Shown here: piece by piece, positions 22,076 through 29,879 of the stretch
Layout of the letters: each line of letters starts with the position of its first letter
Numbering within the stretch: the first letter of the stretch is position 1
From: Thermoplasmata archaeon
GTDB lineage: Archaea > Thermoplasmatota > Thermoplasmata > Lutacidiplasmatales > UBA184
Direction of reading: 5' to 3'
Assembly: GCA_021821785.1 (NCBI GenBank)
Contig: JAKACD010000011.1
Location: forward strand, 1-35,998
DNA: 35,998 bases
Position numbers and translations under genes: made by a program
Notes under the pieces: model-generated
The model's input: only the letters and a program-made list of their open reading frames with translations
What the model was told of the DNA's origin: nothing
The model's database searches: none

Positions 22076-23575
22076 ATGTGGGATTCCCTCTCCTGGATCG
22101 TCTTCCTGACCCTTTTCGCCGTCTTCGCTGCCCTCGGGTTCGGGGCCGCCATGTGGCGGCGGGGCGACCTTCGAACGATGCACGAGTGGGCCTTGGCCGG
22201 CCGTCGGCTCGGTACCTGGCTCATGTTCTTCCTGGTCGGAGCGGACCTGTATACCGCGTACACGTTCATCGCGGTGCCGTCCTCCGTGTATGCGAAGGGC
22301 GCGGTCTTCTTCTACGCGGTTCCGTACGTGGCGATCACCTTCGGGATCGCGCTTCTCGCCATGCCCCGGATCTGGGAGATCTCCCACAAGAAGGGGTACA
22401 TCACCGCTCCCGACCTGATCAAGGACCGCTTCAACAGCCGGTCGCTTTCCGTGATGGTCGCGCTGACGGGGATCGTCGCGGAACTGCCGTACATCGCCCT
22501 TCAGATCGTGGGGATGCAGGCGGTGCTGGTCGCGATGCTCGCCGGGACCAGTGACGCGAACACCGTGAGCGAGATCGCCCTGGTCATCGCGTTCATCGTG
22601 CTCGCCGCGTTCACGTGGACGAGCGGTCTTCGCGGCGCCACCCTGACGGCCGTCCTCAAGGACATCCTGATCTTCGTGACGGTCATTGCCGTCATCGTCG
22701 TGGTCGCCACCAAAGGCGACTTCGCGAGCGCGTTCGCGGCCCACCCCGCGGCCGCGACCTTGCCGACCCAGCTTCAGAATGCGTACTGGAGCCTGTTCGT
22801 GATGAGCGCCCTCGCGCTCTACCTGTATCCGCACGCCATCAATGGGATCCAGAGTGCCCAGAGCAAGAAGATGCTCCGGCGCAGCACCTCGCTCCTCCCG
22901 CTGTATGGGCTCGGGCTGGCAGGCCTCGCGCTGTTCGGCGTCCTGATCTTCGCGGTTCCGAACGCGCTCGCCTATGTCCACACCTTCCCGGCGAGCACCG
23001 CCGGTACGCAGGTGGTGCCCGGTCTCATCCTCTACACGCTCCCCGACTGGCTCGTAGGGATCGCGTTCCTGGGCATCTTCATCGGCGGCCTGGTGCCGGC
23101 GACGATCATGGCGATGTCCCAGGCGAACCTGCTCACGCGGAACATCATCAAGGAGGGCTGGAAGACCATGAGCCCGCACACCGAGACCACGATCGCGAAG
23201 TGGTCCTCCGTGATCTTCAAGTTCCTCGCGCTCGGGTTCGTGTTCGTCATCCCGTCGACCTACTCCATCCAGCTCCAGCTGCTCGGGGGCGTGCTCATCC
23301 TCCAGATCCTGCCGTCGCTCCTGTTCGGGCTCTTCCCGTACCGCCTCAACAAGTACGCTCTGATGACGGGGCTCGTTGTCGGCATCGGGTACGGGCTCTA
23401 CCTGATGGAGTATGCGAACAACTACGCGGCGTGGCAGACGACGCTCTACAACACCCAGTTCGGCCTGCTCTACATCGGCCTGACCGCCCTGGTGATCAAC
23501 GTCGTGATCGTCCTGGTCGGGAGCGCCCTCGCCGCCGCGGTCCATCGCACCCCGGCGCCGGCCCCGGCCGCCTGA
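22076..23575 (+). CDS. Sodium:solute symporter (SSS family)
   Basis: Integral membrane transporter of 499 aa with about 13 hydrophobic helices spread along the chain. The N-terminal part has the SSS signature order (EWALAGRRLGTWLMFFLVGADLYTAYTFI, then SHKKGYITAPDLIKDRFNSRSLSVMVAL and AELPYIALQIVGMQAV), and FIGGLVPATIMAMSQANLLTRNI is a conserved later block. It would use a Na+ (or H+) gradient to import a small organic solute. The substrate is not evident; related proteins take up carboxylates, amino acids or sugars. The GAGTGAGGAACC before the ATG gives a Shine-Dalgarno. It is preceded by its DUF3311 partner. Confidence 0.88.
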   Translation: MWDSLSWIVFLTLFAVFAALGFGAAMWRRGDLRTMHEWALAGRRLGTWLMFFLVGADLYTAYTFIAVPSSVYAKGAVFFYAVPYVAITFGIALLAMPRIWEISHKKGYITAPDLIKDRFNSRSLSVMVALTGIVAELPYIALQIVGMQAVLVAMLAGTSDANTVSEIALVIAFIVLAAFTWTSGLRGATLTAVLKDILIFVTVIAVIVVVATKGDFASAFAAHPAAATLPTQLQNAYWSLFVMSALALYLYPHAINGIQSAQSKKMLRRSTSLLPLYGLGLAGLALFGVLIFAVPNALAYVHTFPASTAGTQVVPGLILYTLPDWLVGIAFLGIFIGGLVPATIMAMSQANLLTRNIIKEGWKTMSPHTETTIAKWSSVIFKFLALGFVFVIPSTYSIQLQLLGGVLILQILPSLLFGLFPYRLNKYALMTGLVVGIGYGLYLMEYANNYAAWQTTLYNTQFGLLYIGLTALVINVVIVLVGSALAAAVHRTPAPAPAA

Positions 23576-23831
23576 GCTCGGTCGGCCGACACGGACCGCG
23601 GGGGGGGGCCGTGGGACCCCCCTCCCCCGGGGCTCGGAACGAGCGGACCTTCGGGCGCGCCGGCGTGAGCTCGCGTCGGGGAGCCGGGTCCAGCGGTGAC
23701 GGCAGGCTCCCGGGGGGACCTCACGTCGCCCAGGAGGCCCGGGACCCCCCCGTGTTCGTAAAGCCAACTTCACGCGCCCTTCATTCGGCGCACGCCGGAT
23801 ATGCGTCTAACAGGAGGATGGGGACCCGACC

Positions 23832-24413
23832 ATGCGCGACCCCTCTTGGTTCAACCTGATCGCGGGGGCTACCGCGGTCCTGATCGTGGCGTTCGGGGCC
23901 GTTGCGATGGCGTACCCGGCCGCGAGCGTTCCTTCGGCCGCGCTGGGGGGTCCGGCGACGAATCCTACCGTCTACCGCAATCTGACGATCACGTTTAACC
24001 CCACCACCGGGACGTTCGACTACAGCACGAACGCGATCGCGGTCCCGACCGGGGCCACGGTGGTGTTCACGATCACGAACTACGACCCCGGCATCGCGGT
24101 GGTGCCGAATGCCTCCGACGCCCGGGTCGTCGGGACCATGGGGGGGATCATGACCGTCCACGCGAACGGCCAGTCCACTGTCGTCTCCTCGGTCGCGGTC
24201 GGAGACATCGCCCACACGTTCACGATCTCGAGCGGCGCCTACCACCTGAACGTCCCGATCCCGCCCGCGAGCGCCTCGGACGCGCCGACGAGCGTCACGT
24301 TCTCGGTCACGTTCAATGTCCCCGGGACCTACACCTGGGGCTGCGTCGTCCTCTGCGGTCCCGAGTCGACGATGACCCAGGACAAGATGTACGGGTCGTT
24401 GACCATCTCGTAA
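23832..24413 (+). CDS. Membrane-anchored cupredoxin-like protein
   Basis: 193-aa exported protein: an N-terminal hydrophobic helix (about residues 7-28) acts as signal or anchor, followed by an all-beta domain rich in Thr/Val. Candidate copper ligands are H128 (IAHTFTI), C171 and C175 (WGCVVLCG), M181 and M186. The CX3CG pattern after GTYTW recalls the CuA domain of heme-copper oxidase subunit 2, but the second histidine is missing (residues 178-179 are Glu-Ser). A type 1-like or an atypical CuA-like site is possible, as is loss of copper binding. A good AGGAGG lies ahead of the ATG. It may serve extracytoplasmic electron transfer; no oxidase gene is nearby. Confidence 0.65.
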   Translation: MRDPSWFNLIAGATAVLIVAFGAVAMAYPAASVPSAALGGPATNPTVYRNLTITFNPTTGTFDYSTNAIAVPTGATVVFTITNYDPGIAVVPNASDARVVGTMGGIMTVHANGQSTVVSSVAVGDIAHTFTISSGAYHLNVPIPPASASDAPTSVTFSVTFNVPGTYTWGCVVLCGPESTMTQDKMYGSLTIS

Positions 24414-24443
24414 CGACAGGCCATCATCCGGCGCCGGACCCGC

Positions 24444-25163
24444 TCAGAGGAGCGGCGCCTCGCCGTAGAGGACCTCAGCGATCTCGGGCAGGGAGCGGAG
24501 CGCGATCGCCTGGGGAGGCAGGAACGACGAGCCGTCGGGGGCCTTCTCGCAGATCAGCCAGCCGGTCTCCCAGGCGCTCAAGCGCGGCGCGCGGACTTCG
24601 AAGATGAAGTCGAACGCCCGTCGCGACCTCCCGGGCGGGGCCACCCCGCCGAAGAACGGCGAGATCGACGCGGCCAGGAGCGGCGCCAGGACTGGACCGG
24701 CCCCTTCCGGAATCTTGGAGTCGTAGCCGCGGACCCGGTCGGTGTTCGCGATCGCGACCGCATGGGGTCCCTCTCGGATCCCTGCGCGGCCGAGCATCTC
24801 CCGGACCACCGCGGGGCGGTCGAGGAAGTCCGACAGCGTGGCCCGCACGCGATCCGGCGCGTCGGCCCGGACGATCGACCAGAGCGCCAGGTTCCCGACC
24901 GTATCCTTGAGACGGGCCTCGGCGGTCTCGCTCGCCACGAAGAGGTGGTCTGGGCTCAGCCAGCCCAGGTCGACCGGGTTCGGGTCCTCGAATTCGTTGT
25001 CGGGGCCGCGGATGTCGAGCCAGTAGAAGTGAGGGTCGTTGAGGCGGACGAGCGCGTAGAGCACCCGCTTCACGACCGCGCGGGACTCTCCCCACACGAA
25101 CGTGGCCGCCGGTGACCGGGTGAGGTCCGCGAGATCGATCTCCGCGGGCACGGGTTGCTCCAT
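24444..25163 (-). CDS. Conserved-looking hypothetical protein, possibly a degenerate RecA-like fold
   Basis: Soluble 239-aa protein I do not recognise. It alternates hydrophobic strands and amphipathic helices (ATFVWGE, HFYWLDIRG, HLFVAS, HAVAIANTD, FDFIFEV, TGWLICE), which resembles RecA/KaiC-type NTPase folds of archaea, yet no Walker A GKT/S is present. A TTG at 25187 and an ATG at 25163 are both possible starts. I choose the ATG because a TATA-like GGTATTTCC is centred about 33 nt before it and only about 9 nt before the TTG. Function unknown. Confidence 0.6.
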   Translation of the reverse strand: MEQPVPAEIDLADLTRSPAATFVWGESRAVVKRVLYALVRLNDPHFYWLDIRGPDNEFEDPNPVDLGWLSPDHLFVASETAEARLKDTVGNLALWSIVRADAPDRVRATLSDFLDRPAVVREMLGRAGIREGPHAVAIANTDRVRGYDSKIPEGAGPVLAPLLAASISPFFGGVAPPGRSRRAFDFIFEVRAPRLSAWETGWLICEKAPDGSSFLPPQAIALRSLPEIAEVLYGEAPLL

Positions 25164-25191
25164 CTCCTCATGGACCGACCGGGCCAAGGAC

Positions 25192-25200
25192 GGAAATACC
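25192..25200 (-). promoter_or_regulatory. TATA-like promoter of the hypothetical gene
   Basis: The minus strand reads GGTATTTCC about 33 nt before the ATG at 25163. Its position argues against the upstream TTG as start codon. Confidence 0.4.
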
Positions 25201-25303
25201 TCTGGTTCAATCCGTGTGACCCTCGACCTGCCGTTCCCCTGAGCGCATCGCCCCGGGGCGCGGGGGATCCGACTTTTCTCGAGAACGCGCGCGCCCGCAA
25301 AGC

Positions 25304-25311
25304 CTTATACT
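25304..25311 (+). promoter_or_regulatory. TATA-like promoter of the nitroreductase gene
   Basis: CTTATACT stands out in a GC-rich region. It should start transcription near 25330-25337, giving a leader of about 75 nt before the nitroreductase ATG. A 14-codon ORF (25335-25379) begins exactly at that point. Confidence 0.45.
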
Positions 25312-25407
25312 CAGAACCGTCCTCAGAAGAGTGAATGGATCGCCTCCAGACGTGGATTGGCCTCCGGTCCAATCCCTGATCTCGCCTCTCTCTGGTCGGT
25401 TGTTTGC

Positions 25408-25944
25408 ATGGACGTCCTCGAGGCGATACGCTCGTTCCGCCCCTGCCTTCAGTTCCAGATCCGGCCCATTCCTCCGGAGAAGCTCAAGGCCGTGCTCTCG
25501 GCGGCCCGGTTGGCGCCGAGCCAGCGCAACCTCCAGCCCTGGCGGTTCGTCGTGGTCCAGGACGACGAGCTGAAGCGGGTCCTCGCCCAAGCGTCGAACC
25601 AGGGGAAGATCCTCGCCCAGGCCCCGGCGGTCATCGTCGCGTTCGCGGTCGAGGAGGATATCCCGATCACGATCGGGGGCTACATCTCGGCCTACCCGCT
25701 CGACGTCGCGCTCTCGATCGGACACCTTCAGCTCGCCGCGATCGCCGAAGGGCTCGGCACGACCTGGATCGTCGAGTTCAATGAGGAGAAGGTCCGCTCG
25801 GTCCTCCACGTTCCCGAAGGGATCCATCCGCTCGCGGTGATCCCCATCGGATTCCCCGCCGAAGCGGGGAACGGGGGAAAGACCCCGAGCGAGGGGCGCA
25901 AGAGCCCGGACGAGATCATCGCCTACAACGAGTACCCCTGGTAG
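25408..25944 (+). CDS. Nitroreductase-family flavoprotein
   Basis: 178-aa FMN-dependent oxidoreductase of the short nitroreductase type. MDVLEAIRSFR is the usual start and AARLAPSQRNLQPWRFVVV (about residues 32-50) the FMN-binding R...APS..N.QPW motif. The GYISAYPLDVALSIGHLQLAAIAEGLGTTWI segment and the C-terminal VIPIGFPAE are also conserved in the family. The electron donor is probably NAD(P)H; the physiological substrate is unknown. The ATG at 25408 is chosen over an in-frame codon at 25357 on family length. The XTP pyrophosphatase gene follows after 7 nt. Confidence 0.88.
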   Translation: MDVLEAIRSFRPCLQFQIRPIPPEKLKAVLSAARLAPSQRNLQPWRFVVVQDDELKRVLAQASNQGKILAQAPAVIVAFAVEEDIPITIGGYISAYPLDVALSIGHLQLAAIAEGLGTTWIVEFNEEKVRSVLHVPEGIHPLAVIPIGFPAEAGNGGKTPSEGRKSPDEIIAYNEYPW

Positions 25945-25951
25945 GGGGCCC

Positions 25952-26548
25952 GTGTCGGACCTCACCTTCGTCAGCACCAACCCCGGGAAGGCGCGGGAGA
26001 TCGCCGCGGTGCTGGAACCCTTCGGGGTCCGCGTGAAGTGGTACCGCCGCGAGCTCCCCGAGCCGCAGGCCGCCACCCTCGAGGAGGTCGTGGCCGCGAA
26101 GCTCGACGCGGTCCGCGATATCTCGGGCCGGGTCCTCGTGGAGGATTCGGGGCTCTTCATCCCCTCGCTCCGCGGGTTCCCGGGCGTCTACTCGGCCCAC
26201 TTCCTCCGGATCTGGAAGTTCGGTCCGATCTTCGAGCTCCTCGAGTCGCGGCCCCGGCGCGCGTACTTCCGGACCGTCGCCGGACTCCAGGAGGGCCGAC
26301 GCCGCGCGATGTTCGTGGGGGAGGTGCGGGGGTCGATCTCCGACCGTGCCCGCGGCCGCCACGGGTTCGGCTACGACCCGATCTTCATCCCCGACGGCTG
26401 GGACCGCACCTTCGGGGAAGCGCCGGCCGAGGCGAAGAACGGGATCTCGCACCGCGCCCGCGCCGTTCGGAAGGTCGGGACCGCGATCGCCGGCGGCCGA
26501 CCGTTCGGGGCGACCGCCCGGTCGCGCGGGGCCCTTAAGACTCGGTGA
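25952..26548 (+). CDS. rdgB: XTP/dITP diphosphatase (non-canonical purine NTP pyrophosphatase)
   Basis: Hydrolyses XTP, ITP and dITP to monophosphates, keeping deaminated purines out of DNA and RNA. The 198-aa Ham1/RdgB protein has FVSTNPGKAREI (N10, K13) for triphosphate binding, VEDSGLFIPSL with catalytic D65, GFGYDPIFIPDG, and the late block AEAKNGISHRARAVRK. The start is a GTG at 25952, 7 nt after the nitroreductase stop, with GGGGG just upstream, so the two are probably one operon. The last 20 residues are a basic extension. Confidence 0.92.
   Translation: MSDLTFVSTNPGKAREIAAVLEPFGVRVKWYRRELPEPQAATLEEVVAAKLDAVRDISGRVLVEDSGLFIPSLRGFPGVYSAHFLRIWKFGPIFELLESRPRRAYFRTVAGLQEGRRRAMFVGEVRGSISDRARGRHGFGYDPIFIPDGWDRTFGEAPAEAKNGISHRARAVRKVGTAIAGGRPFGATARSRGALKTR
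26533..26540 (+). promoter_or_regulatory. TATA-like promoter of the aminotransferase gene
   Basis: CCTTAAGA lies about 26 nt before the ATG at 26562, inside the last codons of rdgB. The spacing fits a leaderless transcript. Confidence 0.4.
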
Positions 26549-26561
26549 CTATCGTCCCCCC

Positions 26562-27719
26562 ATGCTCGTGGACGAGATCGGAGAATCCCCGATCCTCTCC
26601 CTGATCGATCGCATCTTCGCCCTCCGCGAGCAGGGGGAGTCCGTCCTCGGCCTGCACATCGGCGAGCCGGATTTCGATACCCCGAAAGGCATCCGGGACG
26701 CCGCGTACCGCGCGATGAACGAGGGGCTCACCCATTACGGGTCGGCCCAGGGGATGCCCGAGCTCCGGGCCGCCATCGCCGCTCGGCTCTCCGAGCGGCA
26801 TGCGATTCCCGCTTCGGCCCGGGATGTCGTCGTGCTGAGCGCGAAGTTCGGGATCTACGCGAGCCTCCTCGCGACCGTCGGGGCCGGGGATGAGGTGCTC
26901 CTTCCGAACCCCACGTATCTCTTCGAGCAGCCGATCCGCCTGGTCGGCGCCCGTCCGGTCTATGCGCCGCTCGGGAAGGATTTCGCGCTCGACCCCGCCG
27001 CGCTCGAGGCCGCGGTCACTCCCCGTACGAAGCTCCTGATCCTGGTCTCCCCCGGGAACCCGACGGGTCGGGTGCTCCGTCGCGCGGAGGTCGAGGCGGC
27101 GCTCGAGTTCGCCCGGGACCACGGACTCACGGTCGTGAGCGACGAGACCTACGAGTCGCTCATCTACGAGGGGCAGCACGTCGCCCCCGCGAGCCTCGCG
27201 AAAGGGGAGGTCCCGGTCATCACTATCGGGAGCTTCTCCAAGGTCTACGCGATGACCGGCTGGCGGGCGGGGTACGCGGTCGCTCCGCCCAAGATCCGGG
27301 CCCGGCTCGTCACGATCATGGAGCACACGCTCACGTGCCTGCCGATGTTCATCCAGAAGGCGTGCCTATGGGGCCTCGAGAACGCAGCGGCGGACGAGGT
27401 CCGGTTCCGAGAAGAGTTCCGAGGGCGGCGAGATCATCTTCTCGCGGGGCTCGCCAAGCTCCCCGGGATCTCTCCCGTCCGCCCCGAAGGGGCGTTCTAC
27501 GTCTTTCCGCGGTACTCCTTGCCCCTGCGGTCCGTCGACCTCGCGCTCCGGCTGCTCGAGGAGGAGCGGCTCGCCCTCGTGCCCGGGATCTCCTTCGGCC
27601 CGAGCGGCGAAAGGCACCTCCGGATCTCCTACACGAGCCCGATCGAACAGCTCGACGAGGGGCTCCGACGCCTCGGGCGCTTCCTCGAGCGTCACCGTGC
27701 GGCGGCCCCCTCCCCGTGA
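26562..27719 (+). CDS. Pyridoxal-phosphate aminotransferase, class I/II (aspartate aminotransferase-like)
   Basis: 385-aa fold-type I PLP enzyme. Visible motifs are LHIGEPDFDTP near the N-terminus, YGSAQGMPELRAAIA, NPTG (N167), D194 and Y197 in VVSDETY, and the PLP lysine K227 in GSFSKVYAMTGWRAGY. The C-terminal arginine block is HLRISYTSP. It transfers an amino group between an amino acid and a 2-oxoacid; aspartate or aromatic substrates are likely but not determined. The frame is open far upstream, but homology begins at the ATG at 26562. Confidence 0.92.
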   Translation: MLVDEIGESPILSLIDRIFALREQGESVLGLHIGEPDFDTPKGIRDAAYRAMNEGLTHYGSAQGMPELRAAIAARLSERHAIPASARDVVVLSAKFGIYASLLATVGAGDEVLLPNPTYLFEQPIRLVGARPVYAPLGKDFALDPAALEAAVTPRTKLLILVSPGNPTGRVLRRAEVEAALEFARDHGLTVVSDETYESLIYEGQHVAPASLAKGEVPVITIGSFSKVYAMTGWRAGYAVAPPKIRARLVTIMEHTLTCLPMFIQKACLWGLENAAADEVRFREEFRGRRDHLLAGLAKLPGISPVRPEGAFYVFPRYSLPLRSVDLALRLLEEERLALVPGISFGPSGERHLRISYTSPIEQLDEGLRRLGRFLERHRAAAPSP

Positions 27720-27736
27720 CGGACCAGCCTGTCGAG

Positions 27737-27743
27737 TTTAGTA
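27737..27743 (+). promoter_or_regulatory. TATA-like promoter of the cyclase-family gene
   Basis: TTTAGTA lies about 26 nt before the GTG at 27766 with no Shine-Dalgarno in between, consistent with a leaderless mRNA. Confidence 0.4.
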
Positions 27744-27765
27744 CCTCGAGCGGTTTCCCCTCTCC

Positions 27766-28425
<660 letters not shown>

Positions 28426-28436
28426 TAGGTACCACC

Positions 28437-29231
28437 ATGGGGATCGGATCGGGACTGAACGGGGCGCGGGTGCTCGTGACCGCGGCGAGCCAGGGGATCG
28501 GGTTCGGAGCGGCCCAAGCGTTCCTCGAGGAGGGGGCGCGCGTCGTGATCAATTCCTCGAACGCCGAGCGCCTCGACAGCGCCCGCCGATCGCTCGAGCC
28601 CCTCGGCGAAGTGCACGGGGTCCTCGCCGACCTTCGGGTGCCGGCCGACCTCGATCGTCTTCTCGAGGAGACCTCGCTACGGCTGGGGGGTCTCGACACC
28701 CTCGTCTACGTGACCGGATCCCCGCGGCCGGGGGTCTTCCTCGAGCAGGAGTTCGCGGACTGGGACGCGGCGGCCCGCCTCCTCGTCGTGAGCCCGGCGT
28801 ATCTTGCCCGTCGGGCCGCCGAGCGGATGCTCGCCGGGGGGTCGAAGGGGCGGATGGTCTTCCTGACCTCGGTCGCGATCCGCGAACCGATCCCGACGAT
28901 CGCTACCTCAAGCGTCTGCCGGATCGCGGTCGCCGGTCTCGTGCGCACGCTGGCCCGCGAGCTCGGCCCGAAGGGGATCCGCGTCAACGGCATCCTGCCG
29001 GGCTGGATCCGGACCGGTCGGCTCGACCAGATCATGCAGGACTCGTCACGCCGCAAAGGCACGACTCCGGAAGCGGAGCGGGCCGCGCTCGAGCGGGAGA
29101 TCCCGCTCGGTCGGGTCGGCACCACCGAGGAGCTCGCCCGGGCGATCGTCTTCCTCGGGAGCGAGATGTCGAGCTACGTCTCCGGGGCGCTGCTCCCGGT
29201 CGACGGCGGTCTACTGCGGTCGGTCGGTTAG
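28437..29231 (+). CDS. Divergent short-chain dehydrogenase/reductase lacking the YxxxK motif
   Basis: 264-aa classical-size SDR. The cofactor-binding glycine motif is TAASQGIGFG, followed by GVLADLR, and KGIRVNGILPGWIRT and SGALLPVDGG are normal SDR blocks. At the active site Ser is present in FLTSVAI, but where Tyr-xxx-Lys is expected the sequence is SSVCR, so Tyr is replaced by Ser and Lys by Arg. A known side branch of FabG-like SDRs shows the same change, so this is probably a real subfamily rather than an error. Whether it is an oxidoreductase is uncertain. The ATG is at 28437 after a weak GGTACC leader. Confidence 0.85.
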   Translation: MGIGSGLNGARVLVTAASQGIGFGAAQAFLEEGARVVINSSNAERLDSARRSLEPLGEVHGVLADLRVPADLDRLLEETSLRLGGLDTLVYVTGSPRPGVFLEQEFADWDAAARLLVVSPAYLARRAAERMLAGGSKGRMVFLTSVAIREPIPTIATSSVCRIAVAGLVRTLARELGPKGIRVNGILPGWIRTGRLDQIMQDSSRRKGTTPEAERAALEREIPLGRVGTTEELARAIVFLGSEMSSYVSGALLPVDGGLLRSVG

Positions 29232-29263
29232 GCCGCACCCCTTCCTCGGGGCCGCGCGGCCCG

Positions 29264-29620
29264 TCACGGGTGGTCGGGGGGCACCGTCTCCGAGAGGAAA
29301 TCCGCACGCTCCGGCACGAAGATATCGAGGACGACCGTGACGCCGTCCGGTTGGCTGACGAGCTCGTGGGGCACCCCGCCGGCGATGGAATAGGAGGAGC
29401 CTTTCCGTAGGGTATAGACCTCGTCCCCGATGCGGAAGCGACCGCCGCCCTCCAGGAACGTGCCCGCCTGTACGTGCGGGTGGCTGTGCAGCGGGAACGT
29501 GGAGTTCGGGGCGATGGTGTAGAGCACCATCATCACGCCGTTCCCGTGGGTGAGGATGCGGCGCCTTACGCCCGGCAACACCTCGTGCCAGGCCTCCGGG
29601 CGATCTTCCCAGACCGGCAT
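29264..29620 (-). CDS. Small cupin-domain protein
   Basis: 118-aa single-cupin protein. Motif 1 is HSHPHVQAGTFLEGGG with H45, H47 and E57 as likely metal ligands (a further H49 lies between), and motif 2 contains GVPHELV (H85). The N-terminus WHEVLPGVRRRILTHGNGVMMVLY is typical of small archaeal and bacterial cupins. Function is unknown; such proteins range from dioxygenases and isomerases to ligand-binding regulators. The ATG at 29620 follows a CCAAATACCC element by about 24 nt (leaderless). Its 3' end converges on the SDR gene. Confidence 0.85.
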   Translation of the reverse strand: MPVWEDRPEAWHEVLPGVRRRILTHGNGVMMVLYTIAPNSTFPLHSHPHVQAGTFLEGGGRFRIGDEVYTLRKGSSYSIAGGVPHELVSQPDGVTVVLDIFVPERADFLSETVPPDHP

Positions 29621-29640
29621 GGCCGGAAGTAGGAGGGGGG

Positions 29641-29648
29641 GTATTTGG
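29641..29648 (-). promoter_or_regulatory. TATA-like promoter of the cupin gene
   Basis: The minus strand reads CCAAATAC about 24 nt before the ATG at 29620, in the 259-bp gap behind the thermosome gene. Confidence 0.45.
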
Positions 29649-29820
29649 GCGTGGCGAATCGACCCGAGCGTGGCGCGAGGAATCCCACGCACGGACCCCG
29701 AGTGCACCCCGGGCGGCGAGGGGGCGGCCGCTCTCGCTCACGAGGGAGCAGGATACCGCCTACCGCGGCCCGTACACGACGGCACGGGCTTTCCGGTTAT
29801 GCGAGCAGAATACGCAACGG

Positions 29821-29844
29821 CCTTCGGGGCGTGCGCCCCGAAGG
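29821..29844. terminator. Perfect 10-bp hairpin downstream of the thermosome gene
   Basis: CCTTCGGGGC, loop GTGC, GCCCCGAAGG form an uninterrupted 10-bp stem about 36 nt after the thermosome stop. A U-rich run does not follow, so termination or mRNA 3'-end protection is inferred from position only. Confidence 0.4.
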
Positions 29845-29879
29845 TCGGGAAGAGGTTCGCGACGGGCCCGACGGTCGGC

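Noticed and set aside
21701-23773. 690-codon minus-strand ORF opposite the symporter
   Set aside because: Charged low-complexity product antisense to a clear membrane transporter.
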